IMG/VR virus record: IMGVR_UViG_3300042524_000351
Span: 1-56,967 of that record
Strand: one strand, 5' to 3'
Length of the DNA stretch: 56,967 bases
Origin: a virus
Shown: positions 15,480-23,963 of the stretch, in pieces
Numbering within the stretch: position 1 is the first letter of the stretch
How the letters are laid out: every line of letters starts with the position of its first letter
Program-made: the position numbers and the translations under genes
Notes under the pieces: model-generated
Seen by the model: the letters and a program-made list of their open reading frames with translations, nothing else
Databases searched by the model: none
What the model was told of the DNA's origin: nothing

Positions 15480-16379
15480 TTAGGGGGTGGGCTTGACGAT
15501 GCGCTCGATGACAGGGGCACTGCCTTTGGCGAAACCATACATGAGCGTGAAGCTTACCTCCTGCTTGCCAAGACGGCCGTCGTAGCGGTCGCGAACTTGC
15601 ACGGAGAGTCCAGTGCGCGGGTCGGTGACCACACGGATCACGGTGTCGCCGGTGTTGGCAGGCACGTCCGGCACACGAGCGGCCATGATGAGGCCCTCGC
15701 GGATACCTGCAAAGCCGACTAGGTTCTCGGCGTTTTCGGGAAGTGCCGAGTATTCGATGACGGCGAAACCGTTCACGTCCGGCAGCATGCCGCTGACCAC
15801 CACGTTACTGGCGGCCGGGGTGATGTATGCCTTGTAAAGTGCCTCGTCCTTCTGGAGCGCGTTGTAGTAGTCCGAGTTCACGAACATGAAGCGGCCCATG
15901 TCGGGGATGAAGCGCTTGTTGAGCTTGGTGCCGATGTCCACCACCGAGTCACGTCCGAAGGTGGCTTGAGCTACCTCGGTTTCGTTGGTGAAGTTCGCGG
16001 CGATAATGAGTGCCATCAGATCATCGCACACCTTGCGACCGAGGGCGTAGGCCACCTTGTCGGCATAGCGTTGGTTGAGATCGATTTCACTGGTGGAACG
16101 CTCGACATCGGTGATCGAGTAACCCGCGTATGCGTGCTTGTCGATTTTCACAGTGACATCGACTTGCGCTTGGTCGTCGGGGACGTAACCGGTGGCAGGG
16201 TCGAAGTCATGCGCCACGGTTGGCGTGACGATGTGGGTGACGATGTCCTGGTTGAACTTCACGCTGGAGGACGAAAAGTCCGTGGCGATGCGGCTCAGGA
16301 TCGGGAACTTCGCGAGCAGGGTGTTGAGCGCTGTTTGGGCGATCAGCGGGGAATTAACGGTGGCGTTGCTGTTGGACAT
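15480..16379 (-). CDS. Major capsid protein
   Basis: A 299-residue protein directly downstream of the protease-scaffold gene. The N-terminal acidic, Asn-rich arm is followed by a region reading DVTVKIDKHAYAGYSITD, the kind of strand-rich P-domain stretch common in HK97-fold coats. The C-terminal half contains VNSDYYNALQKDE and repeated strands ending in basic residues. I place it as the coat protein by position, length and composition; the subfamily (P22-like versus lambda E-like) is not settled. A hairpin follows the stop codon, which fits a highly expressed gene. Confidence 0.75.
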   Translation of the reverse strand: MSNSNATVNSPLIAQTALNTLLAKFPILSRIATDFSSSSVKFNQDIVTHIVTPTVAHDFDPATGYVPDDQAQVDVTVKIDKHAYAGYSITDVERSTSEIDLNQRYADKVAYALGRKVCDDLMALIIAANFTNETEVAQATFGRDSVVDIGTKLNKRFIPDMGRFMFVNSDYYNALQKDEALYKAYITPAASNVVVSGMLPDVNGFAVIEYSALPENAENLVGFAGIREGLIMAARVPDVPANTGDTVIRVVTDPRTGLSVQVRDRYDGRLGKQEVSFTLMYGFAKGSAPVIERIVKPTP

Positions 16380-16385
16380 GGCGGC

Positions 16386-16850
16386 TTAGCGGTTGAAGTG
16401 GGAAGCGAGGTGTTGGTGATAGAAGGCGGCGGCTTCGTCGGGCTTGTTGGCGTTCACGAGGCGCGTGTATTCGGCGACGAGGTCTTGAAGCGAAGTGGCC
16501 TGGGTGACGGTGGCTTGGTTGTCCCCGGCAGGAGTGACACGGGCTGGCATCGTGGTGCCGGTGGAGGCGACGACTCGGGCGACTTCGGTTTGCAGTCGCT
16601 TGTCGAAATCGGACTGCGACGCATTGAGTTCCGTGATGCGGGCTTGCAGTGTGGAAACTTGCTCCGTGGCCGAATCGCGTTCGCCGGTCAGCGTTTCGAG
16701 TTGGGCGGAAAGCGTTTCCACTTCGCCGCGCAGCGAATCCGTGGTGACGGATGCTTCGTTGAGCAGTTCGGTCTGGGCTTGGTGGTCCCGCGTGAGTTTT
16801 TCAACCTGGGTGCGGGCTTCGGCGAGTTCGTCTTCGATGGCGGTGTTCAT
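16386..16850 (-). CDS. Possible nested scaffold protein (internal start)
   Basis: In frame with the protease gene, an ATG at 16850 (residue 274) would give a 154-residue protein consisting only of the coiled-coil scaffold. It begins MNTAIEDELAEARTQ, exactly at the domain boundary. A weak GGGCG ribosome site and an intragenic GTTGAC (16866-16871), 21 nt upstream, match the start signals of other genes here. In lambda the scaffold Nu3 is made the same way. Unproven, but the coincidence of boundary, ATG and box is good. Confidence 0.45.
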   Translation of the reverse strand: MNTAIEDELAEARTQVEKLTRDHQAQTELLNEASVTTDSLRGEVETLSAQLETLTGERDSATEQVSTLQARITELNASQSDFDKRLQTEVARVVASTGTTMPARVTPAGDNQATVTQATSLQDLVAEYTRLVNANKPDEAAAFYHQHLASHFNR

Positions 16851-17669
16851 CGCCCGTGATGCCGTGTCAACCGACGCGTGATAGACACGGAGCCGACGCA
16901 TGGCATCGGCACGATCCGGGACCATACCCGCGAGGTTGTGGCGCTGGGCCTGCTTGCCACTGAAGGTCTGTCCTTCCATGGCCTCGGCGGGGATCGCACG
17001 ACCCTTCGCCAAAACCGCTGCATGAAACTCCCCGGCGATTTCGGCGAGGTTGGAAGAGATCAGTTCGCGCTGGTCGTCGGTGAGCGGGGTGCCGGGTGCG
17101 CCCATCGCCTTGTATTTGCCGACGGAAAAGACTTCGACCTTGATGCCCGCCTTGTCGAGAGCCGCACTGTTGTCGAGCACCGCCTGCACGACGCCGATGG
17201 AACCAACCTGTGCGGATGGCGTTGCGTAGATAGCTCGGGCCTGGCTTGCCACCCAGTAGGCAGCGGAGCACATGAGGCCGGACGAGAAAGCATAGACAGG
17301 CTTTTTCTTGTCGAGAGCAGCGACGGCATTTGCGAGTTCCGGAGTGCCGGCCACTGTGCCACCAGGGGAGTCGATGTTGAGAAACACCGCCTTGATGTCA
17401 TCGCGTCCTGACGCCTCACGAATCGCATCGCCAATGTCCTCGGAGCTGGTCGCGCCGAAGAAAATTCGGGCGAACAAATCTGGCTTGCGAAGAATTGGGC
17501 CTTCGATAGCGACTACGCCGATGCCGTCCTCGACGGAAAGAAGCGAACTTTCTGAAGCCTGCTTTGGAAGCATTCCGCCTCGATCCACAAGCCCCCGCAG
17601 AGAAGCGGCCATGGATTGCAGGGCATCAGGTTGGATCAACCATTCACGGGTTTGCAGGAGCGGATTCAC
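16386..17669 (-). CDS. Capsid maturation protease (S49/SppA-like) fused to scaffold
   Basis: A 427-residue fusion. Residues 1-260 are a ClpP/SppA-like serine protease: oxyanion loop NIDSPGG (98-104), nucleophile Ser135 in MCSAAYW, and a Lys dyad candidate at K185 or K187 (GKYKAMG). Residues 274-360 form a coiled coil rich in Glu, Gln and Thr, the scaffold part that would be degraded during maturation. Start is GTG with GACGGGA upstream and a GTTGAC box at 17684-17689, exactly 20 nt upstream. It overlaps the portal gene by 26 nt. An internal ATG may also produce scaffold alone (see 16386-16850). This equals lambda C/Nu3. Confidence 0.85.
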   Translation of the reverse strand: MNPLLQTREWLIQPDALQSMAASLRGLVDRGGMLPKQASESSLLSVEDGIGVVAIEGPILRKPDLFARIFFGATSSEDIGDAIREASGRDDIKAVFLNIDSPGGTVAGTPELANAVAALDKKKPVYAFSSGLMCSAAYWVASQARAIYATPSAQVGSIGVVQAVLDNSAALDKAGIKVEVFSVGKYKAMGAPGTPLTDDQRELISSNLAEIAGEFHAAVLAKGRAIPAEAMEGQTFSGKQAQRHNLAGMVPDRADAMRRLRVYHASVDTASRAMNTAIEDELAEARTQVEKLTRDHQAQTELLNEASVTTDSLRGEVETLSAQLETLTGERDSATEQVSTLQARITELNASQSDFDKRLQTEVARVVASTGTTMPARVTPAGDNQATVTQATSLQDLVAEYTRLVNANKPDEAAAFYHQHLASHFNR

Positions 17670-19086
17670 TTCCCGTCAGTGGTGTCAACGAGCCACCCGA
17701 CGGCTTCCAAAGCATCTCGACTGGCACGCCGTGTTTTTCGGCGGTTTCGAGAATGAGCTTCGCGTCACTGGCGCGGCGTTCGATTTCCTCACCAAAGTCG
17801 GCACCGAGTTCCTGAAAGTGGTCTGATAGAGTCTTGAGTCCCATCTCCACGTCGGCGCGGTTCTGTTGGGCTTCGCGTCCGGCGTCCACGGTCACACGCT
17901 TTGGGGGAACGGAAGAAATCTTCCACCATCCTTCGATGGCTGGTAGGATTCCACGGCTGATTGCGTCGCCAATCACGTAGGCCCACACCGGGCGGATCAG
18001 TCGGCGTTCGAGAATCATCTGGCGGAATGAAAATCGACGGTCAGCCTTGGCGACGATCAATCTAACACCTGCGCCACCGATCTTGCTCGAATCCGCCGCG
18101 AACTCGAAAGGGATCATGCCGAGCGCGGAGTCACGCCGCAGGTGTTCTAGGAAACCTGTGAATGTTGGCGATGGGCGGTTGGACTGGAAGCTGTCGAGTG
18201 ATTCATCTGGTTTGAGAGCCACCAATTTGCCGCCGACGATCTTTTGGAGCGAAACCGGATCGCTAGGTTCGCCCGCGCCTGTTCCGGCTCCGACCACGAA
18301 GTCACCGTTGTCGTCCAGTTCGCCGCGTGCAGTTTTGAGGATGCGCGACACGTCGGCATTGTCCTTCACCGCATGCTTTTCCAACGCGAGAAGTTCCATT
18401 TCATCGAGGACGTGATTGATGGAATGCTGGATTGTCGGATGCGCTCGCACACCGCCCGCCCATTCAGGTTCGTGGACGTGGAGGATGGAATCAGCAGGCA
18501 TGTCGCGGGATTTGCCGTTGTCTTCGATCACACGATAGAAAATGGGAGCGCCAAACGGATCCAGTCCCACGCCATCCACGGTTTCTTGAGAGCCGTATAG
18601 GTCGCCGATGCGGTGGCTTTCGAGCAACTGGATGCGCGGCTCTCCGTCGCGGTCGCGGGTCTTGTGAATGAAATACTCGCCGTCGATGTCCATGCCCCGG
18701 CAGACGAGTGCCTGGCATTCCTCGAATGAGAATCGCCGGGTGATTTCGCAGCGGGCCGACCAGAGAGCGAAATACGCCTCGGCAGAGCGGTTCCACTCGG
18801 GTTCGTGTGATTGCGCCTGCACGCGGATGCCGTCGCCGGTCGAGTAAATCGCCATGTTGGCGACCAGCTCTCGAACGAACCCCGAGTTCTTGTGCATGTA
18901 GCGCGACTTGCGAACCAGTTCGGTGCGCACCGAAGAAGTGAGTTCATTGCGCGAGTCGGTCGGTGCGGCACCTGGAACCGATCCGCGACGCGGCGACCAG
19001 TTGGCTGCTTCAAACGGCGAACCCCATGCTTTCGGAATAAGCACCGGTGGCAGAAAGAGGCGGGCTATGGATTGGAGACGGTTCAC
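17644..19086 (-). CDS. Portal protein, lambda B-like
   Basis: A 480-residue dodecameric portal candidate. It starts at a GTG that overlaps the TGA of the gpW-like gene (GTGA, 19083-19086), which decides the start. The N-terminus has a Pro/Arg-rich stretch, then RNELTSSVRTELVRKSRYMHKNSG (in part), typical of lambda-family portals where subunits contact. VCRGMDIDGEYF and later IRPVWAYVIGDAISRG fit the wing and stem helices of this family. It sits between gpW and the protease, the lambda order. The C-terminal 26 nt overlap the protease start. Confidence 0.85.
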   Translation of the reverse strand: MNRLQSIARLFLPPVLIPKAWGSPFEAANWSPRRGSVPGAAPTDSRNELTSSVRTELVRKSRYMHKNSGFVRELVANMAIYSTGDGIRVQAQSHEPEWNRSAEAYFALWSARCEITRRFSFEECQALVCRGMDIDGEYFIHKTRDRDGEPRIQLLESHRIGDLYGSQETVDGVGLDPFGAPIFYRVIEDNGKSRDMPADSILHVHEPEWAGGVRAHPTIQHSINHVLDEMELLALEKHAVKDNADVSRILKTARGELDDNGDFVVGAGTGAGEPSDPVSLQKIVGGKLVALKPDESLDSFQSNRPSPTFTGFLEHLRRDSALGMIPFEFAADSSKIGGAGVRLIVAKADRRFSFRQMILERRLIRPVWAYVIGDAISRGILPAIEGWWKISSVPPKRVTVDAGREAQQNRADVEMGLKTLSDHFQELGADFGEEIERRASDAKLILETAEKHGVPVEMLWKPSGGSLTPLTGSESAPANP

Positions 19087-19343
19087 TTGGGCAGGTATCC
19101 GGAGACATGGGAAACAGCGATGGTGCGCGGACGGCCGTAGGTGACAGGATCGAGCACGCGAAGGGCATGGCCGCATTCATCGAGCACCTGATCGACGGGC
19201 ATGGTGAACTGCTTGGAGGCGGAGGTTTCCGCATCGTTCCAGTTCATGATCGTCTTGCCTTCCAGCAACAGTTCCTTCGCTCGATTCTGGATGGCCAGAA
19301 CTTCGGAAATCGTGAAACCGGTGATGAAGAGTCCTCGGGCCAT
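19083..19343 (-). CDS. Head-tail joining protein, gpW-like
   Basis: An 86-residue small helical protein (FTISEVLAIQNRAKELLLEG, then a short beta-hairpin region) placed between terminase and portal exactly as lambda gpW. gpW plugs the portal before tail attachment. Length is slightly above lambda's 68. The gene overlaps the portal start, so the two are translationally coupled. Confidence 0.6.
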   Translation of the reverse strand: MARGLFITGFTISEVLAIQNRAKELLLEGKTIMNWNDAETSASKQFTMPVDQVLDECGHALRVLDPVTYGRPRTIAVSHVSGYLPK

Positions 19344-19355
19344 GGCAGTGTAAAA

Positions 19356-19790
19356 TCAGGAACCCCACCAGGTGGCATTGCGGGGACGGGTGTCGATATG
19401 GACGAAGCCGGACGACGGGTAGTAGCCGAGACCTCCGGTAAACTTGCCCTCCTTGCGCCACTGGAGCAGGCGCTCATAGACAAGGCGGGCGGCAACGCCA
19501 TCGATGGCGATGTCCAATGCGGTGAACTCAAGATGCTGGCTCATCGATGCACCACCGACTGCCCGGTTGTAATCGGGTGAGCGGTAGGAACTTAGAATGC
19601 GGCAAGGCTTGCCGAATGACTCGCGGAGTTCGTCCACAATGCGGAGCGTGGACACGATGCTTTTCCAGAGCCGTTTCGGGGGCTGGCTGTTCTTCACACC
19701 TTTTCGCTGCGCGGCGAAGTAGGATTCGAACTCGCGTGCGCCGAAGTGCTTAAATTCCTGGGATTCGAACCAGTCGCTGAACGTGCTCAT
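19356..19790 (-). CDS. M15-type peptidase (endolysin or virion peptidase)
   Basis: A 144-residue peptidase M15_3-like protein. Zinc-site candidates are H86 (in SMSQHLEFTALDI), D93 and H131 (FVHID), with a supporting Arg at SSYRSPDYN (R70). This family cleaves peptide cross-links in peptidoglycan. The unusual place is between large terminase and gpW, in the head module instead of a lysis cassette. The ATG has GAGG upstream and a GTTGAC box (19808-19813) 23 nt away. It may act as endolysin or be packaged for cell entry. Confidence 0.8.
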   Translation of the reverse strand: MSTFSDWFESQEFKHFGAREFESYFAAQRKGVKNSQPPKRLWKSIVSTLRIVDELRESFGKPCRILSSYRSPDYNRAVGGASMSQHLEFTALDIAIDGVAARLVYERLLQWRKEGKFTGGLGYYPSSGFVHIDTRPRNATWWGS

Positions 19791-21610
19791 GTGTCCTCTT
19801 CCGAGGTGTCAACTGCTTGGGACGCGACAGCCTCCCGGCCTACGATCTTGAGCATGGTGGCGGCAGCGACTTGTTCCGCCTCGCAGTCGTAGTAGTGGTT
19901 CGGTCGGGAACCGATCCGCTCATACAGCCACTTGCCGTTTTTCTTGATCCGATGCTCGCTTTCCATCTGGGCGAGGTAGTCATCGTCGATGTCGTCGGGC
20001 ACTTCCCAGACCGGGCCGTCGTCGGGATTTTGATTCCGGCGCAAGCGGGCGAGCGTGTCCTTGATGTTGAGGTTGGACCAATAGAACACCGAGCAGGTTT
20101 GCCCCCGACCTAACACCACCTTGCGGCGAGGCGAATAGAATCGCTCCACCGACTTCCGGCCTTTGACCTTGTGGGTGAAGGTCGCCCGTTTGTCGCCCAT
20201 GAGTGCAGTCCATCCATGCGCCGCGCACTCGCGATAGACGTCATAGGTGGCATGGCCCGCGTCGATGAATACCAGGTTCGGATGAATGCCGAAGCGCTCT
20301 TGGACGGTTTGAACGTCGGTGAAGGTCAGGATCCGTTCGTTCCAAATCAGTCGGCTCGATCCGTCCTCGGCCCATGCGCGGACAACGAGGAACAAGTGAT
20401 CCATTTGGCAATCGACCGTGAGGATGCGGAGAGGACAGGCACATGGTTCGCCGGCCGGAACCAATCGCCCGTGTGCATCCACGCCTGCCTCGCCATCCCA
20501 AGTTTCACCTTTCAGATAGCCGCCCGGGACGATGTCGAGTTTGTAGTCCTCCAGATACTCACGCCATGCGAGAGCGAGACGCTTTTGATAAAACTGCTGG
20601 ATCAAGCTCACGTCGCCTTTGCGGGCGGCGGCCTTGGCGCGGAGATAGAGTTCGGCCAGACGGCCCCAGCTCATCGCGCACATGGCGTTCCAGTGGAACC
20701 CTGCGTTTTCCTTTGGTGCGTTCGGGTTGGTGGTGACGTAGCGACCCGTTAGATTCAGTTCGCGGCGGGTGCGGTCGCTGTCATCGAAGTAGTGGTTACA
20801 GGACGCGCAACGCATCGAGGTTGTGTCCCGGACCTTCTGGAAATCCCACTCGCCGGATTCGTCGCGGGCGTCCTTGCTCCATTCAACCTGCTCCCATTTG
20901 AATGGTTGGCGCTGGTGGCATTGCGGGCAGGTGAATGTCCACACCCGCATGTCGGTGGTTTCGTGTTTGCGGTGGGTGTCGTCATCATCCTCGCCGCCCT
21001 GACTCATGAACAGGCACTTGCCCAGCCAACCGAACGCGGTGACACGAGCTTCGGCTTCCGCCATATGGCCGACGGGCCAGCGCCATGTTTCGTCCCCGAT
21101 GAGCCAACGGATTGAACGTCGCTGAAGGTTTGTCTTGTTGTGAGCACCCAGCACCCAAAGCGTCATGCCGTTGGCGAAATGCACGGTGGCGAGTCGCTTC
21201 TTGTGGCGGTTGGCCGGGTAGAGGGCTTTCACCGGCCCGCATTCGTCGAAGAGTTTTTGGAGACGGCTTTCGCTTTGGTCCTTGGCGTCGTCGTCAGTTT
21301 GGTCGAGCCACAACGTCGGGCCTGGGTGGTTGGCGATGATGTGCGCGAGGCCAAGTTCACCGACGCTGGTTTTGCCGCTTTGGATCGCCGCGATGATGCT
21401 CACCAGGCGGATCTTCGGATCGACCAAGGCTTCCATCGGTTCGCGCATCCACGGCGAGTTGCCCGAGCGGAACCGTCCGGGGATGGGGGAATACGGGATC
21501 GAGGTGATGTGTTCCTCACACCACGCCCACGGCGGACGACGATCCGGTGGACGCCAGGCATTTCGCCAGATGCGTTCGAGTTTCCTGCGTGCTGGCTCGA
21601 CGGTTTTCAT
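19787..21610 (-). CDS. Terminase large subunit, GpA-like
   Basis: A 607-residue packaging motor: ATPase plus nuclease that cuts and pumps concatemeric DNA. The Walker A-type loop is AAIQSGKTS (74-82), followed by LWLDQTDDDAKDQSESRLQ (part of the adenine/Walker region). CPQC...CASC pairs in the middle form a zinc finger common in the GpA family. LTVDCQMDH and VFIDAGHATYDV are acidic nuclease-domain stretches. The length matches lambda gpA (641). It overlaps the small terminase by ATGA at both ends of the junction, and the M15 gene starts in its last codons. Confidence 0.88.
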   Translation of the reverse strand: MKTVEPARRKLERIWRNAWRPPDRRPPWAWCEEHITSIPYSPIPGRFRSGNSPWMREPMEALVDPKIRLVSIIAAIQSGKTSVGELGLAHIIANHPGPTLWLDQTDDDAKDQSESRLQKLFDECGPVKALYPANRHKKRLATVHFANGMTLWVLGAHNKTNLQRRSIRWLIGDETWRWPVGHMAEAEARVTAFGWLGKCLFMSQGGEDDDDTHRKHETTDMRVWTFTCPQCHQRQPFKWEQVEWSKDARDESGEWDFQKVRDTTSMRCASCNHYFDDSDRTRRELNLTGRYVTTNPNAPKENAGFHWNAMCAMSWGRLAELYLRAKAAARKGDVSLIQQFYQKRLALAWREYLEDYKLDIVPGGYLKGETWDGEAGVDAHGRLVPAGEPCACPLRILTVDCQMDHLFLVVRAWAEDGSSRLIWNERILTFTDVQTVQERFGIHPNLVFIDAGHATYDVYRECAAHGWTALMGDKRATFTHKVKGRKSVERFYSPRRKVVLGRGQTCSVFYWSNLNIKDTLARLRRNQNPDDGPVWEVPDDIDDDYLAQMESEHRIKKNGKWLYERIGSRPNHYYDCEAEQVAAATMLKIVGREAVASQAVDTSEEDT

Positions 21611-22206
21611 TCGCCCTCATGCAGAATCGTCAACACCTCGTCGATGGCGCGGCGGGCTTCCTCCTGAATGCCGGTGGCGTCCAGTCCCGATAGAATCGGC
21701 GGCAATTCCTGCTCAAATTTCTTTCGGAGCATCGACGTTGCCTGCGCCACGAACTCAGTCCATGCCTGCCGGACTTCCTCGACGGCCACATAGTCACCGC
21801 GCCGGATACCGAGCCGCAGTTCCCGTTCTTCGACCTCCGCTAACAACTTGCGGGCTTTGAGTGACGATTCGATGTCACCGGGCTGTTCAATCTCGCCACC
21901 CTTGAGATCATTGCGACGCATGAACTCCCGCCACGCTGTCACGTCGTGTAGTCCGTTGGCTGCTGGCTTTGGCGCGTCCTTGCGCTTCTTCCATGTGTTG
22001 AGCGATTGGCGGGTGATTCCCAGAATGGCGGCCAGTTCGACGTAGCTCGGTGCGGTTGTTGGCGCGGCCCCTGTGCCGGTGGCCAGAGTTTGCAGCATGG
22101 CACGCTCGGCACGAGTCAGCTTGCCACCCTTCTGCACACGACCAACCAGATTGGCGAAGTCGCGGGAAAGTAGCTTTTTTGCGATGTCGGGTGATACGGC
22201 TTCCAT
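21607..22206 (-). CDS. Terminase small subunit, Nu1-like
   Basis: A 199-residue protein upstream of and coupled to the large terminase. An N-terminal winged-helix/HTH segment (YVELAAILGITRQSLNTWKKRKDAP) is the DNA-recognition part, followed by helices for multimerisation. The start lacks a Shine-Dalgarno but carries a GTTGAC box (22224-22229) 23 nt upstream. A palindrome (22204-22222) overlaps the start codon, so a regulator bound there would block the late operon. The nearest upstream gene is the XRE regulator. Confidence 0.75.
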   Translation of the reverse strand: MEAVSPDIAKKLLSRDFANLVGRVQKGGKLTRAERAMLQTLATGTGAAPTTAPSYVELAAILGITRQSLNTWKKRKDAPKPAANGLHDVTAWREFMRRNDLKGGEIEQPGDIESSLKARKLLAEVEERELRLGIRRGDYVAVEEVRQAWTEFVAQATSMLRKKFEQELPPILSGLDATGIQEEARRAIDEVLTILHEGE

Positions 22207-22222
22207 CCGCAGATTGCGGACA
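22204..22222. promoter_or_regulatory. Candidate operator O1 (terminase start)
   Basis: Reads CATCCGCAG-A-TTGCGGACA, a 19-bp near-palindrome with TCCGCA/TGCGGA as perfect inner arms, overlapping the small-terminase ATG. It shares the consensus TATMCGCAGWCTGCGGATA with sites at 22436, 27668 and 42091. Confidence 0.5.
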
Positions 22223-22235
22223 CGTCAACCGGGCA

Positions 22236-22430
22236 TCACTTGCGCCCGCGCTTGGGTCGGATGATTTCTAGCATCATTTGAAGACCGAAACCCTGCGGCA
22301 TCGCCCGTTCCTGCTCCCAGTTCTCCAAGCTGCGTTTTGAAACCTTCAACGCCACGGCGGCGTCACGCTGGCTGTAACCGTTGCGGTCCCTCCATTTGCG
22401 GAGCAGTTGGGCGAAGGTTGTGTGATCCAT
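22236..22430 (-). CDS. XRE-family HTH regulator
   Basis: A 64-residue single-domain helix-turn-helix protein of the Cro/CI type (FAQLLRKWRDRNGYSQRDAAVALKVSKRSLENWEQ..., recognition helix VSKRSLENWEQ). It lies at the divergence point between the minus-strand late operon and the plus-strand ParB/glycosyltransferase operon. It is flanked by two of the four near-palindromic sites (22204-22222 and 22436-22454), which makes it a good candidate for their binder. It has no dimerisation or cleavage domain. It may be a Cro-like switch or late-operon regulator. Confidence 0.8.
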   Translation of the reverse strand: MDHTTFAQLLRKWRDRNGYSQRDAAVALKVSKRSLENWEQERAMPQGFGLQMMLEIIRPKRGRK

Positions 22431-22435
22431 GAAGC

Positions 22436-22454
22436 TATCCGCAGACTACGGATG
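22436..22454. promoter_or_regulatory. Candidate operator O2 in the divergent region
   Basis: TATCCGCAG-A-CTACGGATG, a 19-bp near-palindrome 5 bp upstream of the XRE ATG and 42 bp before the ParB-like gene. TTGACA read on the minus strand (22474-22469) could be the -35 box of the XRE promoter, with TAGTCT as a poor -10. The whole 22431-22495 gap is the divergent control region. Confidence 0.5.
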
Positions 22455-22495
22455 AACGCTGAGGCGGTGTCAAGGTTGACTCCCGGCACCGGACC

Positions 22496-23275
22496 ATGAG
22501 CATCCCTGTGCATTGCGCCCATACCACCCTTGTTGATCCGAACACGCTGAAACCGAACCCGGTCAACCCGAACCGACACAGCGCCCACCAGATCCAGCTT
22601 CTCGCGTCGATCATCCAGGAACAAGGCTGGCGCAATCCGGTCACTGTGTCGAAACGCTCAGGTCTGATCGTTCGTGGCCATGGCCGCTTGGAGGCTGCGC
22701 TCTTGATCGGTTGCGAGACGATCCCCGTGGACGAACAGGACTATGCGAGCGAAGCGGAGGAACTGGCCGACCTGCTTGCCGATAACCGCCTGTCTGAACT
22801 CGCCGAACTCGATGAAGACGATTTGCGGCGGGTGCTCAAATCCATCGCTGACGCCGACCCCGACTTCGACATCGAATTGACCGGCTTCATGGAGGACGAG
22901 ATCCGCAAGCTGATGGACGACGCAGGAAATCCCGAGGACGAACTCGAAACGATTCCCCGGATGGAATGCCAAGCATTCGAGACTCACGACTACCTCGTGT
23001 TCATGTTCCACGACCTGCGGGATTGGATGCAGGTGCTTCAACTCATGGGTGTGAGTGAGGTTGACTACTCGATCACCCGCAGAACCAAAAAAATCGGCAT
23101 TGGCCGTGTGCTCCATGGAAAACGACTCATTGAACTCTGCCGCCGCGCCAGCATGGCCGGAATTCCGCCCGTTGAAACTTCGTCTGGTGATTCTGTCCCG
23201 GAGCCGAAGCCGCTCGATCACGAGCCACAAGCTGTTCCCGACGGCGACGCTGCTCGTTCCCGTAAGCGAGGCTGA
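22496..23275 (+). CDS. ParB/sulfiredoxin-fold nuclease-like protein
   Basis: A 259-residue protein with an N-terminal ParB-N domain. PNRHSAHQIQLLASIIQEQGWRNPV, RGHGRLEAALLIG (the GHGR nucleotide-binding motif) and DNRLSELAE are in the usual order (about 20-105). Such domains act as CTPases or DNA nucleases and are common in phages beside DNA-modification genes. The C-terminal part (150-259) is unrecognised and its last 50 residues are low-complexity. They overlap the next gene's N-terminus by 161 nt in another frame. GTTGAC (22475-22480) lies 21 nt upstream of the ATG. It could help place DNA modification or act in partition. Confidence 0.75.
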   Translation: MSIPVHCAHTTLVDPNTLKPNPVNPNRHSAHQIQLLASIIQEQGWRNPVTVSKRSGLIVRGHGRLEAALLIGCETIPVDEQDYASEAEELADLLADNRLSELAELDEDDLRRVLKSIADADPDFDIELTGFMEDEIRKLMDDAGNPEDELETIPRMECQAFETHDYLVFMFHDLRDWMQVLQLMGVSEVDYSITRRTKKIGIGRVLHGKRLIELCRRASMAGIPPVETSSGDSVPEPKPLDHEPQAVPDGDAARSRKRG

Positions 23276-23906
23276 GCATTACCGCCACACCGGGCTTGAA
23301 ATCGAAACCATCCCCGATGAGATCGCCGGCATCAGCGCCGTGCGGAATTGGGTGCTGCGGCATTTCAAGGACGATGCCATCGTCATGCTCGACGATGATA
23401 TTTCCGCGTGCGTTTGCATGGTGTCCCTCCGGTGCCGGAAACTGTCCATCGCTGAAACGATTGCCATGCTTGAAAACTCGGCGTGGTGTGCGCGTGGGGC
23501 AGGGGCAAGGTTATTCGGATGGCACCAGCGCAGTGATCCGCGGCTTTTGCAACGCAACGATCCATTCGGCGTGAACCACTGGGTCGGTGGGGCGGTCGGC
23601 GTGGTGCGCGATGGAAAGGGCGGCGTGCCGAAGTGGGATGAACTTCTCAAATGCAAGTGCGACATCGACGCCACGTTGCAAGAACTGATGGACAACCGGC
23701 TTGTTTGGAATGAAGCGAGGTTCTGTTTTGTGCAGGAGCGCGACAAGAACCTCGGCGGCAACAGCCTGTTCCGCAGTGAGGAACGCATCGCCACCGAGAA
23801 GCGATACCTCAAGCGCAAGTGGAAGGCTCACATCCGTCTTGAAACCTACAAGAGCCAGGACCGCGTGGCGATGGACGCTCCACGTCGGCAATCGGTGAAG
23901 CTATGA
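23115..23906 (+). CDS. Putative DNA-base glycosyltransferase (TAGT-like GT-A fold)
   Basis: About 263 residues. The pattern KLRLVILSRSRSRS, LLVPVSEAEHYRHTG, ETIPDEIAGISAVRNWVL and IVMLDDDI is a GT-A glycosyltransferase head ending in an acidic DDD metal-binding motif. I recall this order (polar loop, E..Y, GI..xRN, DDD) from the TET-associated glycosyltransferases of phages, which sugar-modify hydroxylated bases in DNA. No TET/JBP dioxygenase or hydroxymethylase is visible nearby. The N-terminal strand is essential to the fold, so the overlap with the ParB-like gene is real: 161 nt from ATG 23115, or about 100 nt from TTG 23172. Confidence 0.6.
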   Translation: MENDSLNSAAAPAWPEFRPLKLRLVILSRSRSRSITSHKLFPTATLLVPVSEAEHYRHTGLEIETIPDEIAGISAVRNWVLRHFKDDAIVMLDDDISACVCMVSLRCRKLSIAETIAMLENSAWCARGAGARLFGWHQRSDPRLLQRNDPFGVNHWVGGAVGVVRDGKGGVPKWDELLKCKCDIDATLQELMDNRLVWNEARFCFVQERDKNLGGNSLFRSEERIATEKRYLKRKWKAHIRLETYKSQDRVAMDAPRRQSVKL

Positions 23907-23963
23907 TAAATGGCGTCCAATACTGCTTTCACCTCGTGTGCCAAACTGACATTCTAGCAGACG

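Noticed and set aside
16192-16859. Long open frames on the plus strand opposite the capsid and protease genes
   Set aside because: They mirror GC-rich coding sequence on the minus strand, have no ribosome sites and show shadow-like composition.
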